The notes under the pieces were generated by a model. That model did not search any database. It saw only the letters and a list, made by a program, of their open reading frames with translations, and was not told where the DNA came from. Both the position numbers and the translations under genes were made by a program. Below, piece by piece: positions 1 to 6,020 of a stretch of 9,955 nt of DNA; position 1 is the first letter of the stretch, and every line of letters begins with the position of its first letter. Source of the DNA: Euryarchaeota archaeon UBA169 (GTDB lineage: Archaea; Thermoplasmatota; Poseidoniia; MGIII; CG-Epi1); the NCBI GenBank assembly GCA_002497685.1, contig DAEH01000031.1, forward strand, positions 1 to 9,955, written 5' to 3'.

Positions 1-71
1 ACTGTATCAATTTCAACAGCTTCTACCACAGGTTCAGCTTCAACAGCTTCTGGGACTGTATCAATTTCAAC
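1..71 (-). repeat. Direct repeat inside the acidic tail
   Basis: A 17-nt sequence (ACTGTATCAATTTCAAC) occurs exactly at 1-17 and again at 55-71, a period of 54 bp or 18 codons. On the minus strand both copies encode the end of a V-E-x-V-E-I-D-T-V phrase. Between them a shorter CAACAGCTTCT element (14-24 and 41-51) is also repeated. The array may continue beyond the left edge. It looks like coding-repeat expansion in a disordered region, not a mobile or CRISPR repeat. Confidence 0.7.
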
Positions 72-440
72 TGTTTCGACTTCCATAATTGATTTATCCT
101 CTGGAGCCTCAATTTCCATATCATCAAAAGAGTCCATTTCCCAATCACTATCACTTTCGATAATGTCAACTTCAGCTACTAGAGGTTCAGCTTCTATAAT
201 TGCAGGTTGGACCGTTGCAAAGGCAGGTTGAGCTTCTACAGTTTCAAATTGATCTTCAATTTCCACAACAGCAGGTAAAGTACTAATTTCTTCTTCAAAA
301 TCACATGATATGCAGAGTGTTGTGCTTTCATTTTGGTAACTGAAAACAGCACTACAATTTCGGCAAATTTTTATTTTTTCATTACCAAGATTATCCAAGA
401 ATTCTCTTACGTTTCCATATTTTCCAGGTGAATTCGACAT
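1..440 (-). CDS. Zinc-ribbon protein with acidic repetitive tail (C-terminus cut by window edge)
   Basis: The reading frame is open from an ATG at 440 to the left edge (146 complete codons), so the C-terminus is missing. Residues 26-46 form a zinc ribbon, C26-x2-C29-x13-C43-x2-C46, preceded by a short basic N-terminus. From residue 47 onward the protein is strongly acidic and of low complexity, built from Glu/Val/Ala/Pro/Ile phrases such as VEAVEIDTV, with one Asp/Ser/Trp-rich patch (SDSDWEMDSFDDME). No signal peptide or membrane segment is visible in the part present. The start is supported by a good Shine-Dalgarno sequence 9 nt upstream and a TATA box upstream of that. It follows the glycosyltransferase on the same strand after 70 bp but seems to have its own promoter. 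I do not recognise a specific function; a zinc ribbon on a disordered acidic tail suggests a protein- or nucleic-acid-binding adaptor, which is inference only. Confidence 0.8.
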   Translation of the reverse strand, partial: MSNSPGKYGNVREFLDNLGNEKIKICRNCSAVFSYQNESTTLCISCDFEEEISTLPAVVEIEDQFETVEAQPAFATVQPAIIEAEPLVAEVDIIESDSDWEMDSFDDMEIEAPEDKSIMEVETVEIDTVPEAVEAEPVVEAVEIDT

Positions 441-449
441 TTTTTAATT

Positions 450-457
450 TCATCTCC
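450..457 (-). promoter_or_regulatory. Shine-Dalgarno site of the zinc-ribbon gene
   Basis: On the minus strand this reads GGAGATGA, one mismatch from the archaeal GGAGGTGA consensus, ending 9 nt before the ATG at 440. It fixes that start. It is the clearest ribosome binding site in the window; most other genes here start directly after a promoter or overlap the preceding gene. Confidence 0.7.
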
Positions 458-500
458 AATTTAATGAGCGAGTAACTCAGTTTAACATTTGTTTCAGTGT

Positions 501-508
501 ATATAAAA
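501..508 (-). promoter_or_regulatory. TATA box for the zinc-ribbon gene
   Basis: The minus strand reads TTTTATAT, close to the archaeal TATA consensus, immediately after the glycosyltransferase stop codon at 511-513. A transcript starting about 25 nt downstream (near 478) would have a leader of roughly 38 nt, which agrees with the presence of a Shine-Dalgarno site at 450-457. Confidence 0.6.
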
Positions 509-510
509 TA

Positions 511-1602
511 TTATACTAATTTATTAATTATCTTGCTTATTTTTTCTTCCCTTCGTTCCCATACGTATTTGTCCCTTGAGAACTGCATTGTGTTTTCAGC
601 TATTTCCTGAATAGATTTTTGATTTAGTATTGTTATAATTCCTTGTGCAATCTCATTTTCATTGGATGAATCAACAGAGATTCCAAAATTATCTTTTCTT
701 ACTAATTTATCTGACATGTGCCCTTTTGACGTTACTACAGGTAATCCCATAATTAGATATTCAAATATTTTTGTGGCTATTGCTTTCATGTATCTTTCAG
801 AATCTTGAAGTATACAAAGTCCAATATCTGCTTCAGAAAAATAAGGGGCTAAATCAGTATACCTTATCCAACCTTCCCAATTAATATTTAAATTATATTT
901 AGAATCATAATCCTTTGCCCATTTCTCTAACTTCGAATCATAAAAGCCTCCAACAATGGTCAAATCAGCTTCAATACTTTCTTTGACTATTTTATATGCC
1001 TTTATCATTTTCTGAGCGCCTCTTTCCTCAGTTAAACTTCCCACGTACAATATATTTGGCAATTTCCTTTTCATCTTGATTTTAGGTAAAGGGAAATCTT
1101 CAATAGTTGGATAATTAGGGATTACGGTTACAGGTCTAAATCTTCGGAGTTGTTTTGCAAGAGTATTATCAACAGTGATAATATGATCCGTTTTAGGTGC
1201 GGCCAAGTTAATCACGACTTTAGTTAAAAGTGCCGAAAAATCTCCTTGCAATTCTCTCTTCATAGGAACTAAATATTCATGACAATCCCAAATTACAGGT
1301 TTTCCAGTTATTTTTTTGAGTATCCAGCTGTAAACAAGAGGATCAAGTTCGTGGCAATAATATAAATCATATTCTTTTTCAATTGCTTTTTTCAGAATTT
1401 TTAAAGCAGTTAAACCAAATGGCCCCCCCGTACCAATGCCGTGTACTAAAACCTCATTTATTTTTGTATTTTCAGTATTTTTATGTGGCGTTATAATTTC
1501 AACATTATGTCCATTTTTAGTCATAGATTTTACTTCTTTGTAAACTCTTTGATCAAAGGGATTGAAGAATTCTCTATCACAAATTACACATATATTTGCC
1601 AC
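511..1602 (-). CDS. GT4-type glycosyltransferase
   Basis: A cytosolic GT-B fold glycosyltransferase of 363 residues, the usual length for GT4 enzymes, which move a sugar from a nucleotide-sugar donor with retention of configuration. The N-terminal acceptor domain (1-165) starts with a Rossmann strand (NICVICD, 3-9) and has the HELDPL (84-89) and WDCHEY (105-110) motifs typical of a GT4 subgroup in surface-polysaccharide clusters, then VIPNYP (160-165). The C-terminal donor domain opens with NILYVGSL (183-190) and carries KIFEYLIMGLPVV (278-290), the conserved donor-binding Glu loop. The start is a GTG at 1600-1602; the frame stays open upstream, but this start sits exactly before the first beta strand and no Shine-Dalgarno sequence is visible. 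A second GT4 gene is divergent after 46 bp. The acceptor and sugar cannot be told from sequence. A run of seven G lies early in the gene. It may act on surface glycans, glycolipids or N-glycans. Confidence 0.88.
   Translation of the reverse strand: MANICVICDREFFNPFDQRVYKEVKSMTKNGHNVEIITPHKNTENTKINEVLVHGIGTGGPFGLTALKILKKAIEKEYDLYYCHELDPLVYSWILKKITGKPVIWDCHEYLVPMKRELQGDFSALLTKVVINLAAPKTDHIITVDNTLAKQLRRFRPVTVIPNYPTIEDFPLPKIKMKRKLPNILYVGSLTEERGAQKMIKAYKIVKESIEADLTIVGGFYDSKLEKWAKDYDSKYNLNINWEGWIRYTDLAPYFSEADIGLCILQDSERYMKAIATKIFEYLIMGLPVVTSKGHMSDKLVRKDNFGISVDSSNENEIAQGIITILNQKSIQEIAENTMQFSRDKYVWERREEKISKIINKLV
1423..1429 (-). repeat. G7 homopolymer inside the glycosyltransferase gene
   Basis: Seven consecutive C on the plus strand are seven G in the coding strand, formed by ACG GGG GGG (Thr58-Gly59-Gly60). 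The surroundings are strongly AT-rich, and nearby Gly codons are mostly GGA/GGT/GGC, so the run is not explained by codon choice. Gain or loss of one G would shift the frame about one sixth of the way into the protein. Confidence 0.75.
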
Positions 1603-1648
1603 AGTAGCCCATGGCGGTAGTTCTAAAACCTGTCTATTATGGATAATT

Positions 1649-2761
1649 ATGAAAGTTCTGATGGTTGCTCCTTCAGTTAGGGTGCCTGATACGTTAGGTC
1701 AAACATTACACCAATTGGCCTTAGCTAACGGTCTGGCCAAGAGAGGAGTCCAGGTTACACTACTTTGTAGATATGATCCCGATAAATTAAAAGAGGATTT
1801 CAATAATAATCTTACTTTTCTCTCAATAAATGATCCAAAGATGCCCTTTGAAAGGTTATTTTTTACATATAATTCCTATAAATCAACATTGAAAGAATTG
1901 AAAACTAAGAATTATGATTTAGTGCATGATAGGGGATATATTTTTGCAGGTTCAGGCGTTAGAGCTGCATCTGAATCTGGAGTAAAATCGATATTACAAG
2001 TTGATGATAATTGGATACGTTCAGAGAGATCAGCAACTAAATTTGCTAAATATTGGTTATATAATAAGAAAGCGATGGAATCTTGTTACAATCAAATTGA
2101 AAAAGCAGATGGAGGTTTTGCAGTTAGTGCAGTTTTAAGAGACCAAATAACAAAATGGAATTCTAAAGCAGTAAGTTTCGAAGTTATACAAAATGGTTAT
2201 GAAAGTGATTTATTTCTTCCAAATGCAAAACCATTAGGAATTAAAGAAGAATTGGGTATTAATGGAAAATTAGCTGTATTTGTGGGTGCATTGGGTCCTT
2301 GGCATGGAATTGAAGAGATAATTTCTGTAGCTAAAGATAATCCTTCTCTAGGGGTAGTAGTTGCAGGTGGAGGTTATGGTAAAAATTTACCTACTTTAGA
2401 TAATCTTCATCATATCGGACGTTTAGAAAGAGATAAAGTTCCAAGGCTACTTGTTGAAGCTGATATTGGTCTTGCCCCTTATCCTAATCTGGATTATGGT
2501 TTTTCACCATTAAAAATATACGAATACATGGGCTGCAAATTACCAGTTTTTGCTACAGACCTTCCCTCAGTTAGAGAGGCCACAGAAGGTAAGGCCTTCT
2601 TGGCTAAGCCGGGAACGTTATCATCTCTAGTTTCGGATAAGATAAATGATAGGGAAGAGTTAAATCGCATTGGCGAATCTGCATATAATTATGCAATCAA
2701 GCGGAGGACATGGGACAATACAATAGATGAAACTATTAAGTTGTACCAAAAAATTATATGA
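1649..2761 (+). CDS. GT4-type glycosyltransferase
   Basis: A 370-residue GT-B fold glycosyltransferase. The frame can be read upstream to a TTG at 1562, but that would overlap the divergent gene and add residues with no family resemblance. The ATG at 1649 starts right at the typical N-terminus (MKVLMVAPS) followed by a long acceptor-site loop and helix (DTLGQTLHQLALANGLAKRG, 14-33). The acceptor domain ends near VIQNGYESDLF (179-189), matching the family vIpNGvD motif. The donor domain starts with FVGALGPWHGIEEII (211-225) and contains ADIGLAPYP (271-279) and SPLKIYEYMGCKLPV (286-300), the nucleotide-sugar loop. No membrane segment is seen. Its stop overlaps the next start as ATGA, so it is translationally coupled to the pantoate kinase gene. 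It is only distantly similar to the divergent GT4. Donor and acceptor are unknown; a glycan or glycolipid role is inferred. Confidence 0.88.
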   Translation: MKVLMVAPSVRVPDTLGQTLHQLALANGLAKRGVQVTLLCRYDPDKLKEDFNNNLTFLSINDPKMPFERLFFTYNSYKSTLKELKTKNYDLVHDRGYIFAGSGVRAASESGVKSILQVDDNWIRSERSATKFAKYWLYNKKAMESCYNQIEKADGGFAVSAVLRDQITKWNSKAVSFEVIQNGYESDLFLPNAKPLGIKEELGINGKLAVFVGALGPWHGIEEIISVAKDNPSLGVVVAGGGYGKNLPTLDNLHHIGRLERDKVPRLLVEADIGLAPYPNLDYGFSPLKIYEYMGCKLPVFATDLPSVREATEGKAFLAKPGTLSSLVSDKINDREELNRIGESAYNYAIKRRTWDNTIDETIKLYQKII

Positions 2762-3573
2762 GTTTTGCTCCAGGACATATTAGTTTAACTTTTGCAGTTC
2801 ACCCTCACTCGGACCCTTTAATTATGGGATCAACAGGCTTGGGAATTGTTTTACCTCAAGGAGTTTATTGCTCAATTGTTGATGAAAATAAGGAAAATTG
2901 TGAGAATGTAATTTTTGTTGAAAATCAAGCTATAGATGATCCTGTAGTTTCTAGGGCTATAGAATTATTGGGTCATGGTAACAAAGGTTTATCTATATAT
3001 TTGAGAAGAGATTTACCTATCGGAGCTGGTTTTGGTATTTCAGGAGCTTCAGCATTAGCAGCTTGTCTTGAGTTAGATAAGAATTTACATAATTGTACTT
3101 TGGCAGCCCATCAAGCTGAAATAGAGTACAAAACAGGTTTAGGTGATGTTGTAGCTATTTCTTCCGCAATTTCAGATGGGAATTTTCCATTAATTGTGGA
3201 GAGAAAGTCACCAGGTGCAAATGGAGAATTTAATACCTATAATATTGATTCTAAGCTAGTGATTTGTGTTTCAGGTTTAGGGAGAAATACTTCTGAAATA
3301 ATATCAAATTCTGAATGGGTTGAGATAATCAATACAGTATCCTCAAACTTAGTAATTACAGATTATGACATTCGTTCAGTGATAAAAGCAGGTCGTAATT
3401 TCACTGATAATGCAGGATTGGTTAATGGAAATTTGGTAGAGATTTTAGATTCAGTACCATTGGGAGCCGTTTCTTCAGTTGCACATTTAGGAACTTCTGT
3501 AATTGCAGTTTCAGATAATCCTGATGAATTGTCAGAGAGTTTAGGAAAATATGGAAAAATTTTAATATACTAA
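2758..3573 (+). CDS. Pantoate kinase (archaeal GHMP-family kinase)
   Basis: Likely phosphorylates pantoate to 4-phosphopantoate with ATP in the cytosol. This is the archaeal route to coenzyme A, in which pantoate is phosphorylated before condensation with beta-alanine by phosphopantothenate synthetase. At 271 residues it is a little shorter than typical (about 290-300). The N-terminus has the family signature FAPGHISLTF (3-12) and MGSTGLGI (23-30). The GHMP ATP-binding loop is LPIGAGFGISGASALA (86-101). A family block, AHQAEIEYKTGLGD (117-130), ends in the conserved GLGD, and a C-terminal strand region (LGTSVIAVSD, 244-253) completes the fold. The start ATG overlaps the stop of the glycosyltransferase (ATGA), and the TAA overlaps the stop of convergent lonB. 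Homoserine or mevalonate kinase is the alternative within GHMP kinases, but the APGHI and GLGD blocks favour pantoate kinase. Confidence 0.85.
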   Translation: MSFAPGHISLTFAVHPHSDPLIMGSTGLGIVLPQGVYCSIVDENKENCENVIFVENQAIDDPVVSRAIELLGHGNKGLSIYLRRDLPIGAGFGISGASALAACLELDKNLHNCTLAAHQAEIEYKTGLGDVVAISSAISDGNFPLIVERKSPGANGEFNTYNIDSKLVICVSGLGRNTSEIISNSEWVEIINTVSSNLVITDYDIRSVIKAGRNFTDNAGLVNGNLVEILDSVPLGAVSSVAHLGTSVIAVSDNPDELSESLGKYGKILIY

Positions 3574-5525
3574 ACAGATGGTTTGTTAACTTTATTGGAA
3601 AATTGAGAACTAGGTATGAACTTTGTTAAATTATCTAATAAACTTTCTTTACTTGGACTTGCTATGAGTATATTGTCTAGAACCTCTTTAAGAGTTGAAA
3701 CAGGTATGACTTCTACCATTTCCTTATATTTTGAATCTAGTAAAACATCTTGAGCATTCATGGCTGGAATTATTACTTTAGTCACTCCAGTCGCAGCAGC
3801 AGCTTCAATTTTTGCAGTTACACCACCAACTGGCAAAACCTGTCCTCTAACACTAAGGGAACCAGTTAGGGCTACAGTTTGATCAATTTCAGCATCTTCA
3901 AGTGCCGAGATTACTGCAGTTGCAATTGACACCGATGCAGAATCCCCTTCCACACCTTCATATGCTCCGACAAATTGAACGTGTATGTCATATTTTGAAA
4001 TATCTTCTCCAGTATATTTTTTAATCAAAGCTGAAACATTTTCAACAGCTTCTTTTGCAATTTCTCCTAATTTTCCAGTAGCAATCACTCTACCGTGATT
4101 TTTGTACTGAGCAGGTGTAACTTCAGCTACAATTGGCATTAGAATTCCAGCCATTTCGGCCATTCCTGAACTTGCACCCATTACAGCTAAGCCATTTACC
4201 ATTCCAATTTCAGCACCTTCAATAGAATAAGTTTTGTAATCTTTTCTTCTTTCTACATACCTATCTGCAATTTGTTGCTCTAACGGTTTAGCAATAGTTT
4301 TCGCAGTCATAACATGTTCAGCTGTTACAGTATCTTCACCAAGTTCGATTGAAACATCTCCAGCTACTCTTACTAATCCACCTAATTCTCTTAGTCTTAA
4401 ACTTAAGTGATTTTGTCTTCCAGCCCTTCTCTGAGCCTCATGTATTACTTCTCCAATAGCTCCTTTTGAGAAGTGTCCTATTTTTTCATCTTTTGCAACT
4501 TCTTGAGCTATAAAGCGAACCAATTTTTCACGATTTTCCTGTGAATCAGGTATAGTTGAGTTCATGTAAACTTCGTATCCATAACCACGAATTCTACTCC
4601 TAAGTGCAGGGTGCATCCCTTGTATTGCATCTAAATTTCCTGCAGCTACTAAAACAAAATCACAAGGTACGGGTTCTGTCTTTGTCATAGCTCCTGCGGA
4701 TCTTTCAGACTGTCCAGATATTGAAAATTCCCCCTCTTGTATTGCTGTTAAAAGAGCTTGTTGGGATTCCATTCTTAGAAGATTCATTTCATCGATATAT
4801 AATACTCCACGATGCGCTTTGTGTATTGCTCCAGCTTCCACTCTATCGTGAGCTGGCGTTTCTAAACCTCCAGACTGGAAAGGATCATGCCTCACATCTC
4901 CTAATAAGGCTCCTGCGTGGGCGCCTGTGGCATCAATAAAAGCAGCTTCAGAATCATATTTATGGAGAACTAATCCTTTTGGCACATTTGCAGTATCATT
5001 TCTTTGATTAGTATATCGCATTGCCATAAATATAAATGCTGCAGCAATTAAGCTGTAAAAAATTATCATGGGGTTGCTAAATCCAGTAGTTACAAACCAT
5101 AGAATTCCAAAACCAACAACTGTAAAAACTATTAACATCTGAGATTTGGCTTTCTTCTCCTTTTCTATCATAGCTTGTGCTTTTTGAACTTGAACAATTT
5201 CTTTACCTTTTCCGGAGGGAACAACTCTTACTCTTGGTTCGTTATTATCTTCATGATTATGATATACAAGGACATCTTGGAGTTCTTCTTTTGGGAGCAA
5301 TTCAGACATAGACCTTGCAAGCATTGACTTTCCAGTTCCAGGATCGCCAATAAGCATCACATGTCTTTTCTGTTCTGCAGCCTTCCTTACAATTTCTACA
5401 CCTTGCTTTTGACCTATTACTTGATCAACAAGCATTTTTGGAACTGCAATATCTTCTGTAGATTCTATATCTAAGTCTTTTACCCATTCACGAGGGTCTT
5501 TCAGTTCACTATTTTTTTCAGGCAT
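3570..5525 (-). CDS. lonB: Membrane-anchored ATP-dependent Lon protease (archaeal LonB)
   Basis: An AAA+ serine protease of 651 residues, the usual length for archaeal LonB, which degrades unfolded and regulatory proteins from the membrane. It lacks the N-terminal domain of bacterial Lon. Walker A is GDPGTGKS (60-67). Two membrane segments (about 131-147 and 152-170) are inserted between Walker A and Walker B, preceded by a charged helix (115-128), as in other LonB proteins. Walker B is VLYIDE (241-246), sensor 1 is in VAAGN (293-297), and the arginine-rich ALRSRIRG follows (307-314). The S16 protease domain occupies about 430-620, with nucleophile Ser529 in EGDSAS and Lys572 in TAKIEA; the 43-residue spacing matches the canonical Ser-Lys dyad. 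ATG at 5525 lies about 30 nt below a TATA box, so the gene probably has its own nearly leaderless transcript. Its TAG overlaps the TAA of the convergent pantoate kinase. Confidence 0.96.
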   Translation of the reverse strand: MPEKNSELKDPREWVKDLDIESTEDIAVPKMLVDQVIGQKQGVEIVRKAAEQKRHVMLIGDPGTGKSMLARSMSELLPKEELQDVLVYHNHEDNNEPRVRVVPSGKGKEIVQVQKAQAMIEKEKKAKSQMLIVFTVVGFGILWFVTTGFSNPMIIFYSLIAAAFIFMAMRYTNQRNDTANVPKGLVLHKYDSEAAFIDATGAHAGALLGDVRHDPFQSGGLETPAHDRVEAGAIHKAHRGVLYIDEMNLLRMESQQALLTAIQEGEFSISGQSERSAGAMTKTEPVPCDFVLVAAGNLDAIQGMHPALRSRIRGYGYEVYMNSTIPDSQENREKLVRFIAQEVAKDEKIGHFSKGAIGEVIHEAQRRAGRQNHLSLRLRELGGLVRVAGDVSIELGEDTVTAEHVMTAKTIAKPLEQQIADRYVERRKDYKTYSIEGAEIGMVNGLAVMGASSGMAEMAGILMPIVAEVTPAQYKNHGRVIATGKLGEIAKEAVENVSALIKKYTGEDISKYDIHVQFVGAYEGVEGDSASVSIATAVISALEDAEIDQTVALTGSLSVRGQVLPVGGVTAKIEAAAATGVTKVIIPAMNAQDVLLDSKYKEMVEVIPVSTLKEVLDNILIASPSKESLLDNLTKFIPSSQFSNKVNKPSV

Positions 5526-5550
5526 AGAGAACTGTTACCCTTCACTAGTA

Positions 5551-5560
5551 GATATATAAG
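5551..5560 (-). promoter_or_regulatory. TATA box for lonB
   Basis: The minus strand reads CTTATATATC in the 42-bp spacer between the DUF35 stop and the lonB ATG, with its centre 30 nt before the start codon. This predicts a very short leader and separates lonB from the mevalonate operon, though read-through from upstream remains possible. No Shine-Dalgarno sequence is seen before the ATG. Confidence 0.55.
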
Positions 5561-5567
5561 TTTCGAG

Positions 5568-6020
5568 CTATAGCTCTATATTTTCAATAGTGTCTTCATT
5601 AGAGTCTTCAGTATTTGTTTTTTCAGATAAAATAAACTTTGTACCATAATGAAGTATTCCGCTTTCACTATCTTCACCTAGTTTTCTGAATACAGACTTT
5701 ACCTTCATTCCAGATTTAACATTATTAGGTTCACAATCAACGATCTGTGAAGTTATTCTAGGGCCTTCATCTAATTCAATAATGGCCATACAATATGGTC
5801 CAAACATTTCATAACCTGTTTGAGCTTGGTGTACAACTGTAGCTGTGACTACAGTTCCAGTTCCTTTGAACTGGTAGTCTTCCATACTTCCAATTGAATC
5901 TCTTCCCGCTTCAGGATTGAAACTTCTTCTTGGGTAATGATATGTATTAGTTATCTTACAGTATGAACCAATTAAATTGTATCTCGTATCCAACTCTCTC
6001 CAGAATCTAGGTACAGACAT
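5568..6020 (-). CDS. DUF35 OB-fold protein of the thiolase/HMG-CoA synthase complex, with degenerate zinc ribbon
   Basis: A 150-residue protein of the DUF35 (ChsH2-like OB-fold) family. In archaea this protein sits between acetoacetyl-CoA thiolase and HMG-CoA synthase and helps form their shared CoA site. It has the family N-terminal helix (PRFWRELDTRYNLIGSYC, 4-21), a region where a rubredoxin-like zinc ribbon is expected (21-45), the OB-fold (about 48-132; GTGTVVTATVVH at 53-64 and FGPYCMAIIELDEG at 73-86) and an acidic tail (133-150). Only Cys21 remains of the four expected zinc ligands: position 24 is Thr and the second CxxC is replaced by a PRRSFNPEAG segment. The other cysteines (77, 96) lie in the OB-fold. 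The ATG shares one base with the thiolase stop (TAATG), so the two are co-translated. Family and context are clear; loss of zinc binding is inferred. Confidence 0.88.
   Translation of the reverse strand: MSVPRFWRELDTRYNLIGSYCKITNTYHYPRRSFNPEAGRDSIGSMEDYQFKGTGTVVTATVVHQAQTGYEMFGPYCMAIIELDEGPRITSQIVDCEPNNVKSGMKVKSVFRKLGEDSESGILHYGTKFILSEKTNTEDSNEDTIENIEL

Noticed and set aside
1..71. Repeats at the left edge as a CRISPR or mobile element end
   Set aside because: The period is a whole number of codons within an open frame and the repeats encode the same acidic peptide phrase.
1562..1648. TTG-initiated N-terminal extension of the plus-strand glycosyltransferase
   Set aside because: It overlaps the divergent gene, has no resemblance to the family, and the ATG at 1649 begins exactly at the expected first beta strand.
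1717..1742. Inverted repeat TTGGCC...GGCCAA as a hairpin or regulator site
   Set aside because: It has six-base arms inside a coding region and encodes conserved helix residues, so chance explains it.
4721..4939. 72-codon plus-strand open frame inside lonB
   Set aside because: It is antisense to the highly conserved AAA+ core of LonB and has no recognisable motif or promoter.
5074..5135. Two membrane segments inside the Lon ATPase domain as a novel fusion
   Set aside because: A membrane hairpin between Walker A and Walker B is the normal design of archaeal LonB.
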